A stretch of DNA of 64,000 nt from Thermomonas aquatica (lineage in GTDB: Bacteria; Pseudomonadota; Gammaproteobacteria; Xanthomonadales; Xanthomonadaceae), in the NCBI RefSeq assembly GCF_006337105.1, contig NZ_CP040871.1, forward strand, positions 1,951,001 through 2,015,000, given 5' to 3'. Below are positions 51,942 through 61,116 of this stretch, piece after piece. How positions within the stretch are numbered: position 1 is the stretch's first letter; each line of letters starts with the position of its first letter. The notes beneath the pieces are model-generated. The model had not been told where the DNA came from. It saw nothing but the letters and a program-made list of their open reading frames with translations, and ran no database searches. The position numbers were made by a program, and so were the translations under genes.

Positions 51942-52499
51942 ATGCAGGCTTCCATCCATCGTCCGGATTCGACCCGCGTCCTGCTCTGCGTGTGCGGCGG
52001 CATCGCCGCCTACAAGAGCGCCGAGCTGGTGCGCCGCCTGCGCGACGCCGGCTGCGAGGTGCAGGTGGCGATGACCGGCAACGCGCAGCGCTTCGTCGGC
52101 GCGCAGACCTTCCAGGCCTTGTCGCACCGGCCGGTGCGGATCTCGTTGTGGGACGAGCATGCCGAGGCGGCGATGGGCCACCTGGAGCTGGCGCGCTGGG
52201 CGCAGCAGGTAGTGATCGCGCCGGCCACGGCGAACACCATCGCCAAGCTCGCGCACGGCTTCGCGGACGACCTGGTCTCGACGTTGTGCCTGGCGACCGA
52301 AGCGCCCATCGCCATCGCCCCGGCGATGAACCATGTGATGTGGAAGCACGCGGCGACGCAGGCCAACATCACTACGCTGCAGTCGCGCGGCGTGCAGGTG
52401 ATCGGCCCGAACGACGGCCCATTGGCCGAAGGCGAATCCGGGCCGGGGCGGATGGCCGAACCGGCCGAGATCGTGGCCGCGCTGCGGGGCGGCGCATGA
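51942..52499 (+). CDS. coaC: phosphopantothenoylcysteine decarboxylase (CoaC), separate gene
   Basis: A 185-residue flavoprotein that decarboxylates 4'-phosphopantothenoyl-cysteine in CoA synthesis. It contains GGIAAYKS at the N-terminus, the catalytic His in [21 protein letters not shown] and the PAMN motif APAMNHVMW. The substrate-clamp Cys of E. coli CoaC (Cys158, ACGDIGPGRM) is replaced: [11 protein letters not shown] has Glu at that place. Normally CoaC is the N-terminal half of a bifunctional CoaBC; here it ends in TGA after ALRGGA and the CoaB half begins in a different frame with an ATGA overlap. Confidence 0.88.
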   Translation: MQASIHRPDSTRVLLCVCGGIAAYKSAELVRRLRDAGCEVQVAMTGNAQRFVGAQTFQALSHRPVRISLWDEHAEAAMGHLELARWAQQVVIAPATANTIAKLAHGFADDLVSTLCLATEAPIAIAPAMNHVMWKHAATQANITTLQSRGVQVIGPNDGPLAEGESGPGRMAEPAEIVAALRGGA

Positions 52500-53170
52500 G
52501 CGCGCCGCTCGCCGGCAAGCGCCTGCTGGTCAGCGCCGGCCCGACCTACGAGGACATCGACCCGGTGCGTTTCCTCGGCAACCGCAGCAGCGGCAAGATG
52601 GGCTTCGCGATCGCCGCGGCGGCGGCCGCGCGCGGGGCGGACGTCGCCCTGGTCGCCGGCCCGGTGCATTTGCCGACGCCTGCCGGCGTGCGCCGCATCG
52701 ACGTGCGCAGCGCCGCGCAGATGTTCGATGCAGTGATGGGGCAACTCCCTTGCGATGCCTACATCGGCGCTGCGGCGGTGGCCGACTTCACCCCGCGCGC
52801 GTTCGCAGGCAACAAGCTGAAGAAGGTCCCGGGGCAGGACACGCTGTCGCTGGAGCTGGTGAAGACCCGCGACATCCTCGCCGAGGTCGCCGTGCATGCG
52901 CAGCGGCCGGGCCTGGTGGTCGGCTTCGCCGCGGAAACCAACGACGTCGCGGCCTACGCGCGCGGCAAACTCGAACGCAAGCGGCTCGACCTGATCTGCG
53001 CGAACCGGGTCGGGGTCGGCGCCACCGGCTTCGAAAGCGACGACAACGCCCTGCTGGTGCTCGGCCACGACGGCTTCGAGCGCGCGCTGGGCCCGGCATC
53101 GAAGACCGAACTGGCGGCATCCTTGCTGGACCTGGTCGCGGGCCGCCTGGCCTCGGAGGGCATGGCCTGA
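52496..53170 (+). CDS. coaB: phosphopantothenate-cysteine ligase (CoaB), separate gene
   Basis: A 224-residue protein equal to the C-terminal half of CoaBC. It joins cysteine to CTP-activated 4'-phosphopantothenate. Visible blocks: [28 protein letters not shown], the AAAVADFTP active-site segment, and the flexible-flap AGNKLKK. ATG 52496 overlaps the coaC TGA (ATGA), so translation is coupled and the two proteins should be made in step. dut begins in its stop codon (TGATG). Confidence 0.88.
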   Translation: MSAPLAGKRLLVSAGPTYEDIDPVRFLGNRSSGKMGFAIAAAAAARGADVALVAGPVHLPTPAGVRRIDVRSAAQMFDAVMGQLPCDAYIGAAAVADFTPRAFAGNKLKKVPGQDTLSLELVKTRDILAEVAVHAQRPGLVVGFAAETNDVAAYARGKLERKRLDLICANRVGVGATGFESDDNALLVLGHDGFERALGPASKTELAASLLDLVAGRLASEGMA

Positions 53171-53628
53171 TGCACCACGTCCTGCAGTTGAAAGTGCTGG
53201 ATGCGCGCTTCGGCGCGCAATGGGAGTTGCCGGCCTACGCCACCGAACACAGCGCCGGGCTGGACCTGCGCGCCGCGCTTGAGGCGCCGTTGAGCCTGCA
53301 GCCGGGCGATGCCGCGCTGGTGCCGTCGGGACTGTCGATCCACATCGCCGATCCGGGCTTGTGCGCGGTGATCCTGCCGCGTTCGGGCCTGGGCCACAAA
53401 CACGGCATCGTGCTCGGCAACGGCACCGGCCTGATCGACGCCGACTACCAGGGCCCGCTGATGATCAGCGCCTGGAACCGCGGCGCCGCGGCCTACACCA
53501 TCGAACCCGGCGACCGCATCGCCCAGCTGGTGTTGCTGCCGATCGTGCGCGCCACGCTGCAAGTGGTGGATACTTTCGACCAGAGCGCGCGCGGTGCGGG
53601 CGGCTTCGGCCACACCGGCGTGCGCTGA
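53170..53628 (+). CDS. dut: dUTP diphosphatase
   Basis: A 152-residue trimeric dUTPase (E. coli 151-152). All five motifs are present: HSAGLDLRA (1), PRSGLG (2), [15 protein letters not shown] (3, catalytic Asp), [10 protein letters not shown] (4) and the Gly-rich [10 protein letters not shown] (5). It hydrolyses dUTP to dUMP and keeps uracil out of DNA. It starts within the coaB stop codon; coa-dut-algC form one operon. Confidence 0.96.
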   Translation: MHHVLQLKVLDARFGAQWELPAYATEHSAGLDLRAALEAPLSLQPGDAALVPSGLSIHIADPGLCAVILPRSGLGHKHGIVLGNGTGLIDADYQGPLMISAWNRGAAAYTIEPGDRIAQLVLLPIVRATLQVVDTFDQSARGAGGFGHTGVR

Positions 53629-53642
53629 CAGGGGACGACACG

Positions 53643-55961
53643 ATGAGCGATGGCGACAAGCGCAAGCTGAAACTGAGCCGCGAGGACTCGCTTCGGGCAT
53701 TGCCGGTATTGGCGATCCTGCTGCTGTTGCTGGGCGGATGGCTGCTGTACGCCGGCATCCAGCGGATGCGCCAGGATTCGCAATTGGTCGCGTTGCAGCA
53801 CGCGCGCGACGATGCCGCCAGCGCGATCAACCGGCTGCTGAAGGAAGAACAGCGCAGGATGGGGGCGCGGCTGGCGACGCCGGCGGTGCGCACCGCGCTC
53901 GCGGCCGGCGACCTGGCGGGCGCCGGGCGTGCCGTGGCCGCCGGCTGGGGCGACCTGCGCCGCAGCGAAGTGTGGCCGGCCGATCTCCAGGCCCAGTACG
54001 GCGGCTTGCCGGCGGCCGGTTTCGGCGCGCTCGCGGTCGCCGAGGCGGCACTGGCCGGCGGCAAGCCGGCGGCACGGGTGATCAAGGCCAAGGGCGAACA
54101 ACGCCTGGCGCTGGCCGCGCCGACGACCGCCAAGCAAGGGCAGGTGGTCGTCTACGTGGAAATGTCGGCGACGCGCTTGCTTGCCAACATCGGCACGGTG
54201 TCGATCCCGGGCGATGCCTACCTCGCCCTGCGCCAAGGTGCCGGCAGCCTGCAGGAACGCGGCGATGCCAGCCTGTCCGGCACGGCCGAAGCGCTGGGCG
54301 CCAAGGTCGCCGACAGCGACCTGCGCATCGCCGCCGCATTGCCCGATCCGGTCGAGGTCCCGCTCGGACTGCCCGCGTTGCCGGGGCTGGCGCTGGGGGC
54401 ATTGCTCCTGCTCGGCGCCGGCGGCCTCTGGTTCGTGGTGCGGCCGCGCTTGCTCGGAATCGCCGGGCCGGTGGAAGACGCGGGCGAGACCCTGGGCCAG
54501 ATGCAGATCACCCCGCCCGCGGCGGAAATCGCGGACGTGGCGGTGCGCGAGGTGGTCGACACCCAGGCCGCGCCCGCGCCGGTGGCGATCGACCGCGGCA
54601 TTTTCCGCGCCTACGACATCCGCGGCGTGGTCGGCGAAAGCCTGGACGCCGGGGTGGCCGAACTGATCGGCCAGGCCATCGGCTCGCTGATGGAAGGCAA
54701 GGGCCTGGACGATATCGTGATCGGCCGCGATGGCCGCCTGTCCGGGCCGGAGCTCTCCGCCGGGCTGATCGCCGGCCTGCGCAAGGCCGGCCGCAACGTC
54801 ATCGACATCGGCATGGCGCCGACGCCGGTGGTCTACTTCGGCAGCTACCACCTGCGCACCGGTTGCTGCGTGGCGATCACCGGCAGCCACAACCCGCCGG
54901 ACTACAACGGCTTCAAGATCGTGGTCGGCGCCGAGACCCTGGCCGGCCCCGCGCTCGCAGACCTGTATGCGCGGATCGCCGAGGACCGCCTGCACACCGC
55001 CAAGCAGCTCGGCGGATTGAGCGAGCGCGACATCGGCGAGGACTACGTCGAGCGCATCGCCGGCGACATCCAGATCGGCAAGCGCCTGAAGGTGGTGGTG
55101 GATGCCGGCAATGGCGTTGCCGGCGTGATCGGCCCGCGCGTGCTGGAGGCGGTCGGCGCCGACGTCACCCCGCTGTTCTGCGACATCGACGGCACCTTCC
55201 CCAACCACCATCCCGACCCCAGCGATCCGCACAACCTGGAAGCGCTGGCGCAGATGGTCAAGCGCCTCGACGCCGACCTCGGCATCGCCTTCGACGGCGA
55301 TGGCGACCGCCTGGGCGTGATCACCCGCGAAGGCAAGAACATCTTCCCGGACCGCCTGCTGATGCTGTTCGCCGCCGACGTGCTGGAACGCAACCCGGGC
55401 GCGGTGATCGTGTACGACGTGAAGTGCACCGGCCGCCTGCCGGCGCAGATCCTGCGGCATGGCGGCAGCCCGCTGATGTGGAAGACCGGGCATTCGCTGA
55501 TCAAGGCCAAGATGCGCGAAACCGGCGCCGAGCTGGCCGGCGAGATGAGCGGCCATTTCTTCTTCGCCGAACGCTGGTACGGCTTCGACGACGGCATCTA
55601 CGCCGCCGCGCGCCTGCTGGAAATCCTCGACACCACCGAGCACGCGCCGGACGCGGTGTTCGACGCCTTGCCCGATGGCGTGTCGACCCCGGAGATCAAG
55701 GTCGCGGCGCCCGACGACGATCCGCACGCGTTCGTCGAGCGTTTCCGCGCCGCCGCCGCGTTCGAGGGCGCGCGCCTGTCGACCATCGATGGCCTGCGCG
55801 TGGACTGGCCGGACGGCTGGGGACTGGTGCGCGCATCGAATACCACGCCGGTGCTGGTGATGCGCTTCGACGCCGATACCAATGCGGCGATGGTGCGCAT
55901 CCAGCAGGCGTTCCGCACGCAGCTGCAGGCGGTGCAGCCGGATCTGGCGCTGCCGTTCTGA
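53643..55961 (+). CDS. algC: phosphomannomutase/phosphoglucomutase with N-terminal membrane/periplasmic module (AlgC-type)
   Basis: A 772-residue protein. Residues 1-~280 form an extra module: a transmembrane helix at ~20-41, a ~200-residue periplasmic region (RLLKEEQRRMGARLATPAVR), and a second helix at ~244-265. Residues ~318-772 are a complete AlgC-type mutase: phosphoserine Ser415 in ITGSHNP, metal loop DGDGDR near 552-557, GEMSGHFFF sugar loop and the phosphate-binding RASNTTPVL. The enzyme interconverts mannose/glucose 1- and 6-phosphates for exopolysaccharide and LPS. Pseudomonas AlgC is 463 residues and lacks the N-terminal module. It has an AGGGGA Shine-Dalgarno. Confidence 0.92.
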   Translation: MSDGDKRKLKLSREDSLRALPVLAILLLLLGGWLLYAGIQRMRQDSQLVALQHARDDAASAINRLLKEEQRRMGARLATPAVRTALAAGDLAGAGRAVAAGWGDLRRSEVWPADLQAQYGGLPAAGFGALAVAEAALAGGKPAARVIKAKGEQRLALAAPTTAKQGQVVVYVEMSATRLLANIGTVSIPGDAYLALRQGAGSLQERGDASLSGTAEALGAKVADSDLRIAAALPDPVEVPLGLPALPGLALGALLLLGAGGLWFVVRPRLLGIAGPVEDAGETLGQMQITPPAAEIADVAVREVVDTQAAPAPVAIDRGIFRAYDIRGVVGESLDAGVAELIGQAIGSLMEGKGLDDIVIGRDGRLSGPELSAGLIAGLRKAGRNVIDIGMAPTPVVYFGSYHLRTGCCVAITGSHNPPDYNGFKIVVGAETLAGPALADLYARIAEDRLHTAKQLGGLSERDIGEDYVERIAGDIQIGKRLKVVVDAGNGVAGVIGPRVLEAVGADVTPLFCDIDGTFPNHHPDPSDPHNLEALAQMVKRLDADLGIAFDGDGDRLGVITREGKNIFPDRLLMLFAADVLERNPGAVIVYDVKCTGRLPAQILRHGGSPLMWKTGHSLIKAKMRETGAELAGEMSGHFFFAERWYGFDDGIYAAARLLEILDTTEHAPDAVFDALPDGVSTPEIKVAAPDDDPHAFVERFRAAAAFEGARLSTIDGLRVDWPDGWGLVRASNTTPVLVMRFDADTNAAMVRIQQAFRTQLQAVQPDLALPF

Positions 55962-55994
55962 CCGGTCCCGTCATCCCGCGACGGGGATGGCGGC

Positions 55995-56702
55995 TCAACC
56001 CGCCGGCGGCGCTGGCGGGGTTTCCGGGCCCGGGTTGGGCGCGGCGGCGCCCGGCGGCGCCTTCAGCGCGCGATAGCGCGCAAGCGCATCCTGCAGTTCC
56101 GCGTCCAGCGCGGCGCGATCCAGCAGCTGCGAGGCGCGGATCTGCTGCTGGCGCAGCAACTCGGCGTGCTGGTCGCGGATCGAGTTGGTCAGCGGCCGCG
56201 GCACGATCTCGCCGGCCAGTTCCTTGTCGCTGGCCTGGCGCAGCAGGGTGAGCAGGCTCAGGCGGAGGTTGGTCACCCCCAGCGTGCTGGCCTTTAGCGT
56301 TTCGTCCAGCAATTCGGTGCGTTCGCCGTAGGCGCGGCGCAGGTCGGTCTCGGTGCCGTAGGACTCGACCATCGCCAGGTCGCGACGCTGCCGCATGGCT
56401 TCGGCCTCGGCGGCGAGCCGCGCCTGCTCCTGCGCCAGCGCCGCCTGGCTGCGTTCCGCGTCGGTCAGGGCGCGCGACACCTGGCCGGTGCGCAGTCCGC
56501 TGCGTGCGCTGATCTCGGTGCGCGCGCTGTTGGCGGCATCGGCGGGCAGGGCGTCGCCGCAGACCTTGCGGCCGCCCTCGTTCCAGCAATAGATCTTCTT
56601 TTCGGCGCCGGCCTTGGCCTGCGCGCGCAAGCCGCCGCTGCCGGCGAGCGCGGCGATGCCGATGGCGATGGCGGCGACCAGGATGCGATTGGTGTGCGGC
56701 AT
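55995..56702 (-). CDS. periplasmic coiled-coil protein, DUF4124-like start
   Basis: A 235-residue exported protein. Signal peptide 1-~28 (LVAAIAIGIAALAGSGGLRAQ) followed by EKKIYCWNEGGRKVCGDALP, a two-Cys segment typical of DUF4124-like domains, then a long charged coiled coil (~80-215) and a Pro-rich tail. No enzyme motif is seen. The ATG at 56702 has an AGGGGG Shine-Dalgarno. It is convergent with algC and downstream of pyrE on the same strand. Confidence 0.7.
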   Translation of the reverse strand: MPHTNRILVAAIAIGIAALAGSGGLRAQAKAGAEKKIYCWNEGGRKVCGDALPADAANSARTEISARSGLRTGQVSRALTDAERSQAALAQEQARLAAEAEAMRQRRDLAMVESYGTETDLRRAYGERTELLDETLKASTLGVTNLRLSLLTLLRQASDKELAGEIVPRPLTNSIRDQHAELLRQQQIRASQLLDRAALDAELQDALARYRALKAPPGAAAPNPGPETPPAPPAG

Positions 56703-56747
56703 GACAGCCCCCTGTGGCAGTCGATGACGGTGCGTCGATGACATCGT

Positions 56748-57410
56748 TCAGGCGATGCCGTAGCGCGCGCGGTAGGCGAGCAGGGCATCGCGTTGGCCGA
56801 CAAATTCCGCCCTTTCGCCGGTGAACGCAAGCAGGTCGTCCAGCCCGGCCACCGCGACCACGGCGATGCCCTGTTCGGCGGCCACGGCCTGGGCGGCCGA
56901 TTGCGCGGCGCCTTCGCGCACGCGCTCCTGCCGGTCGAGCGCGATGACGATGCCGGCGGGCGTGCCGCCGGCGTCGGCGATGATCGCCAGCGCCTCGCGG
57001 ATCGCGGTGCCGGCGGTGATCACGTCGTCCACGATGAGCACGCGCTTGCCGGCCAGCGCCGCGCCGATCAGGCTGCCGCCCTCGCCGTGCGCCTTGGCTT
57101 CCTTGCGGTTGAACGCCAGCGGCAGGTCGCGGCCGCGGCGCGCGTATTCGCAGGCCAGCGCGGTGGCCAGCGGGATGCCCTTGTAGGCCGGCCCGAACAA
57201 CAGGTCGAATTCGATCCCCGAGGCGTCCACCGCATCGACGTAGCACGCCGCCAGTCCTGCCAGCGCGGCGCCGGAATCGAAGCGGCCGGCGTTGAAGAAA
57301 TACGGGCTGAGCCGGCCGGACTTGAGGGTGAACTCGCCGAAGCGCAGCGCCTCGACGCGCAGGGCCAGCTGCAGGAAACGGGTGCGGTAGTCGTCGGTGG
57401 TCGCATTCAT
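56748..57410 (-). CDS. pyrE: orotate phosphoribosyltransferase
   Basis: A 220-residue OPRTase (E. coli 213). The PRPP motif is VLIVDDVITAGTA and the orotate-binding FTLKSGRLSPYFFNAG and FGPAYKGIPLA blocks are present. It converts orotate plus PRPP to OMP. The ATG at 57410 lies 6 nt after a GACAAT box, so a leaderless mRNA is expected; the open frame continues upstream but lacks family similarity. It is divergent from xth. Confidence 0.95.
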   Translation of the reverse strand: MNATTDDYRTRFLQLALRVEALRFGEFTLKSGRLSPYFFNAGRFDSGAALAGLAACYVDAVDASGIEFDLLFGPAYKGIPLATALACEYARRGRDLPLAFNRKEAKAHGEGGSLIGAALAGKRVLIVDDVITAGTAIREALAIIADAGGTPAGIVIALDRQERVREGAAQSAAQAVAAEQGIAVVAVAGLDDLLAFTGERAEFVGQRDALLAYRARYGIA

Positions 57411-57416
57411 GCGGGG

Positions 57417-57422
57417 ATTGTC
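57417..57422 (-). promoter_or_regulatory. -10 box of pyrE (predicted leaderless)
   Basis: GACAAT on the minus strand, separated from the pyrE ATG by exactly 6 nt (CCCCGC). Confidence 0.5.
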
Positions 57423-57502
57423 CCATGCGGCGTCGGCGAAAGGAGTGTCGCGAGGAGCGGCGCATCGGCTACGCTCCGCCATCGCCAGCATTCCGGTTCC
57501 GC

Positions 57503-58306
57503 ATGCGCATCCTCAGCTTCAACGCCAATGGCCTGCGCTCGGCGGCCAGCAAGGGCTTCTTCGACTGGTTCGCCGCGCAGGACATCGACGTGATGTGCCT
57601 GCAGGAAACCAAGGCGCAGGAACACCAGTTGTCCGATGCCGTGTTCCGCCCGCCCGGCTACAAGGCCTGGTTCAAGGACGCCAGCACCAAGAAGGGCTAC
57701 AGCGGCGTGGCGATCTACAGCCGGCGCGAGCCGGACGAGGTGCGCACCGCGCTCGGCTGGGCGCCGTTCGACGACGAAGGCCGCTACATCGAGGCGCGCT
57801 TCGGCAACCTCAGCGTGGTGAGTTTCTACATCCCCTCCGGCAGCTCCGGCGAACTGCGCCAGGGCTTCAAGGAAGAGGTGATGGCCTGGCTCAGGCCGAT
57901 CCTCGACGGTTGGCTGGCCAGCGGCCGCGAGTACGTCCTGTGCGGCGACTGGAACATCGTCCGCGCCCGCAACGACATCAGGAACTGGACCGGCAACCAG
58001 AAGAATTCCGGCTGCCTGCCGCACGAGCGCGCGTGGCTGAACGGGATGATCGCCGATGCCTGCGGCGACGGCCTCACGGCCGCGCCCGCAACGGGCTGGC
58101 GCGACGCCTTCCGCGTCGCCAAGCCGGACGCGGTCGAGTATTCGTGGTGGTCGCAGCGCGGCGGCGCGCGCGCCAACAACGTGGGTTGGCGGATCGACTA
58201 CCAGTTCGCCACGCCCGGCATCGCCGCGCGCGTGGCCGAGGCGACGATCTTCCCCGAGCCGAAATTCTCCGACCATGCGCCCTGCCTCGTGGAGTACGCC
58301 GAATGA
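57503..58306 (+). CDS. xth: exodeoxyribonuclease III / AP endonuclease
   Basis: A 267-residue ExoIII-family nuclease (EEP fold). Catalytic Glu35 in CLQETKAQ, GDWNIVRARNDIRN with the Asp/Asn pair, and the C-terminal FSDHAPCLVEY with catalytic His are all present. It incises abasic sites and removes 3' blocks in base-excision repair. It overlaps the downstream ampG start by 4 nt (ATGA). Confidence 0.95.
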   Translation: MRILSFNANGLRSAASKGFFDWFAAQDIDVMCLQETKAQEHQLSDAVFRPPGYKAWFKDASTKKGYSGVAIYSRREPDEVRTALGWAPFDDEGRYIEARFGNLSVVSFYIPSGSSGELRQGFKEEVMAWLRPILDGWLASGREYVLCGDWNIVRARNDIRNWTGNQKNSGCLPHERAWLNGMIADACGDGLTAAPATGWRDAFRVAKPDAVEYSWWSQRGGARANNVGWRIDYQFATPGIAARVAEATIFPEPKFSDHAPCLVEYAE

Positions 58307-59592
58307 GTGACGACAAGCCCGCGAAGCCCTCCGCCTGGCGATCGTTCGGCCAGCCCGCCGCCGGCACGATGTTCTTCTTCGGCTTCTCCTCGGGCCTGCC
58401 GTTCCTGCTGGTGGCCGGGACGCTGGCGTTCTGGCTGAAGGACCACGGCATCGTGCTGAAGGAGATCACCATGATCGCCAGCGCGGGCATGCTGTATGCG
58501 CTCAAGTTCCTGTGGGCGCCGTTGCTGGATCATTCGGAGTTGCCGGGGTTTCGCCGCCTGGGCCGTCGTCGGGGCTGGTTGCTGGCCGCGCAGCTGGGCG
58601 TGATCTCTAGCCTGTTGCTGATGGCGTTGATCACGCCGTCGCAGCTGGGGGCCTTCATCGCGGCGACGCTGGCGGTCGCCTTCTTCGGCGCCACCCAGGA
58701 CATCGCGGTGGATGCCTATCGCATCGAGATCGCGCCGGTGGACGCGCAGGGCGCGCTGGTGGCGACCTATTCGCTCGGCTACCGGATCGGGTTGATTCTG
58801 GCCGGCGCGTTCGCCGCGATCATGGCCGACCACATCGCCTGGCCGCTGGTCTACGCATTGATGGCGGCGGCGATGTTGATCCCGGTTGTCGCCAACTTGC
58901 TGGCACGCGAACCCGCCGTGCACCGCGCTTTGCCGGCGAACTGGGGCGAGGCGATGACGCATGCGGTGGTCGATCCGTTCGCGGATTTCTTCCGTCGCTA
59001 CGGCGTGCCGCTGGCGCTGACCATCCTGGCCTACATCCTGCTGTTCAAGGTGCCGGAACAGGCCACGATCGGCGGCATCATGAGCCCGTTCTACCTGGAC
59101 CAGGGGTTCAGCAAGACCGAGATCGGCTCCATCACCAAGCTGTGGGGCGTGTGGGTGGGCATCCTCGGCGTGTTCTGCGGCGGTGCGCTGGTCTCGCGCT
59201 GGGGTGCGTGGAAGTCGCTCGGGCTGATGATGCTGGTCTGCGGCAGCTGCAACTTGCTATACCTGCTGCTGATGGTGCACAAGGGCGATCTGCTGGTGCT
59301 GACCGCGGTGATTTCCGCCGAGAACTTCACGCTTGGCATGCTTGGCCCGCCGACGGTGGCGTTCCTGTCGGCATTGGTGAACCGCGAACACACCGCCACC
59401 CAGTACGCACTGCTCAGTTCGCTGGTGAACATGCCGGGCAAGATCCTGGGGTTCTTCGCGGGCGGCATCGCGACGGCAACCGGCTACGGCATGTATTTCG
59501 TGATCACGGTGCTCGCGCTGATCCCCGCGGCGCTGCTGTTCGTCTACCTGACGCCGAAATTGCGCGAGCGGGTGTTCGTCGACAGCCCCTGA
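58303..59592 (+). CDS. ampG: AmpG-family muropeptide permease (MFS)
   Basis: A 429-residue MFS transporter with about 12 transmembrane helices. Features of AmpG include FFFGFSSGLPFLLVAGTLAFWL in helix 1, KFLWAPLLD, GATQDIAVDAYRIE and GGIMSPFYLDQGFSKTEIG. AmpG imports GlcNAc-anhydroMurNAc peptides for peptidoglycan recycling and is linked to AmpC-type beta-lactamase induction. The nearby anmK gene acts on anhydroMurNAc from this pathway. It is coupled to xth by ATGA overlap. Confidence 0.9.
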   Translation: MSDDKPAKPSAWRSFGQPAAGTMFFFGFSSGLPFLLVAGTLAFWLKDHGIVLKEITMIASAGMLYALKFLWAPLLDHSELPGFRRLGRRRGWLLAAQLGVISSLLLMALITPSQLGAFIAATLAVAFFGATQDIAVDAYRIEIAPVDAQGALVATYSLGYRIGLILAGAFAAIMADHIAWPLVYALMAAAMLIPVVANLLAREPAVHRALPANWGEAMTHAVVDPFADFFRRYGVPLALTILAYILLFKVPEQATIGGIMSPFYLDQGFSKTEIGSITKLWGVWVGILGVFCGGALVSRWGAWKSLGLMMLVCGSCNLLYLLLMVHKGDLLVLTAVISAENFTLGMLGPPTVAFLSALVNREHTATQYALLSSLVNMPGKILGFFAGGIATATGYGMYFVITVLALIPAALLFVYLTPKLRERVFVDSP

Positions 59593-59662
59593 ACTTGCCC
59601 GCCGGCGCCGGTGTGGGGTAGATAGGCGTTGCGTTCCCCCGCGCAGCAAGGAAATCCCTGTC

Positions 59663-59920
59663 ATGACCGACCTCACCATCCACAACATCCGTCCCAAGCT
59701 CGACGAACGCCTGCGGCGCCTTGCCGACCTTCAGGGCTTCACCGTCGATGAAGTGGCGATCGAAGCCCTCTCGATCGGCGTCGATGCCATCGAGGACCGG
59801 GTGCGCAAGCACCTGCTCAACACCCGCGAGCAGGTCGCGTTGAAGGAAGCGATCGACCAGATCCAGAAAGTGCCGGATGCCGCCTTCGGCATGATCGGCA
59901 AGCTGCCGCCGCGCGGCTGA
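59663..59920 (+). CDS. small ribbon-helix-helix-like protein, orphan
   Basis: An 85-residue protein opening with LTIHNIRPKLDERLRRLADL and GFTVDEVAIEALSIGV, the beta-strand/two-helix pattern of FitA/Arc-type ribbon-helix-helix DNA-binding proteins often found as antitoxins. No PIN-domain or other toxin gene lies beside it: xth-ampG is upstream and anmK is convergent downstream. It could be a stand-alone regulator. A GGAAAT string is the only Shine-Dalgarno candidate. Confidence 0.65.
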   Translation: MTDLTIHNIRPKLDERLRRLADLQGFTVDEVAIEALSIGVDAIEDRVRKHLLNTREQVALKEAIDQIQKVPDAAFGMIGKLPPRG

Positions 59921-59923
59921 CCC

Positions 59924-59957
59924 GGCCGGCGAGATCAGGCCGGCGAGATCAGGCCGG
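59924..59957. repeat. 14-bp tandem repeat (2.4 copies) over the anmK stop
   Basis: GGCCGGCGAGATCA occurs at 59924-59937 and 59938-59951 and again as a partial GGCCGG at 59952-59957. The anmK stop codon (59949-59951) is inside the second copy. Confidence 0.7.
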
Positions 59958-61076
59958 ATAGACCGCGCCGAGCGCCCGCGGACCGGCGGCGCCGGTGACC
60001 GCAGGCAGGTTGCCGGGCCGTCCCGCCAGCGTTTCCCGCGCCAGCCAGGCGAACGCCATCGCCTCGGCGAAATCCGGATCCAGCCCGTGCGCGGCGCTGG
60101 ATTCCACGGCGACGCCGGGCAGCGCATCCGCCAGGACCGCCATCAGCACCGCGTTGTGCACGCCGCCTCCGCAGGCGATCACCCGCTGCGTCCGCGGTTG
60201 TGCCGCGCGCAACGCATCGGCGATCGTGCGCACGCTCAGCGCCAGCAGGGTGGCCTGCACATCGGCGGGGGATTCGTCGCCTCGCAGTTTCGATTCCACC
60301 CAGCCGAGGTGGAACTGGTCGCGGCCGGTGGATTTCGGGGGCGGCAGCGCGAACCATGGCTCGTCCATCAGGCGGACCAGCAATGCATCGTCGACCCGCC
60401 CCTGCGCCGCGAACGCCCCGCCCGCGTCGTAGGGCGTGCCGGCATGGCGCAGGCACCACGCGTCCATCAATCCGTTGGCGGGACCGGTATCGAACCCGCG
60501 CACCGCGCCATTCGCGGGCAGCAGGGTGAAATTGGCGATGCCGCCGAGGTTCAGCACTGCGCGGTCTTCATCGGGCGAATGCAGGGTCGCGGCATGGAAC
60601 GCCGGCACCAATGGCGCGCCATGGCCGCCGGCGGCGACATCGCGACGGCGGAAATCGGCGACCACGCGCACGCCGCAGCGTTCGGCGATGGTCGAGGGAT
60701 CGCCGAGCTGCAGGGTGAAGGGCAGCTCGCCGTGCGCGCGATGGCGCAGGGTCTGGCCGTGCGAGCCGATCGCTTCGATGCCGCCGGATGCCACCCCGCT
60801 TGCCTCGATCGCCGACTGCGCGGCCTGGGCGAATGCGCGGCCGATGCGCACGTCGAGTTCGCCGACTTCGTCGAGGGTGAGCATCGCCGCGCGCTGGCCG
60901 AGCTCGACCAGCCGCGTGCGCAGCGCGGGATCCCAGGGATAGGTGCGGCCGAAGGCCAGCGCGGGGCGCGCGTGCGGCGCGTCGCCGGCGAAGCGCACCA
61001 GCGCGGCATCGATGCCGTCGGCGCTGGTGCCGGAAATCAGGCCGAGGAAATACCGGTCGGGAACGGGGTTCGACAT
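59949..61076 (-). CDS. anmK: anhydro-N-acetylmuramic acid kinase
   Basis: A 375-residue kinase (E. coli AnmK is 369) that phosphorylates and opens 1,6-anhydroMurNAc to MurNAc-6-phosphate during murein recycling. Visible blocks are the ATP loop [16 protein letters not shown] near the start, the catalytic Asp region [25 protein letters not shown] and the C-terminal [15 protein letters not shown] 61076 is the family start. A GATACT box lies 7 nt upstream. It is near ampG and an M23 peptidase gene. Confidence 0.95.
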   Translation of the reverse strand: MSNPVPDRYFLGLISGTSADGIDAALVRFAGDAPHARPALAFGRTYPWDPALRTRLVELGQRAAMLTLDEVGELDVRIGRAFAQAAQSAIEASGVASGGIEAIGSHGQTLRHRAHGELPFTLQLGDPSTIAERCGVRVVADFRRRDVAAGGHGAPLVPAFHAATLHSPDEDRAVLNLGGIANFTLLPANGAVRGFDTGPANGLMDAWCLRHAGTPYDAGGAFAAQGRVDDALLVRLMDEPWFALPPPKSTGRDQFHLGWVESKLRGDESPADVQATLLALSVRTIADALRAAQPRTQRVIACGGGVHNAVLMAVLADALPGVAVESSAAHGLDPDFAEAMAFAWLARETLAGRPGNLPAVTGAAGPRALGAVYPA

Positions 61077-61083
61077 GCGATGC

Positions 61084-61089
61084 AGTATC
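61084..61089 (-). promoter_or_regulatory. putative -10 box of anmK
   Basis: GATACT on the minus strand lies 7 nt before the anmK ATG, in a small inverted repeat (GATGC-N6-GCATC). Confidence 0.35.
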
Positions 61090-61116
61090 GCATCGGGTCG
61101 GCGCCGCAAGGCCGGG

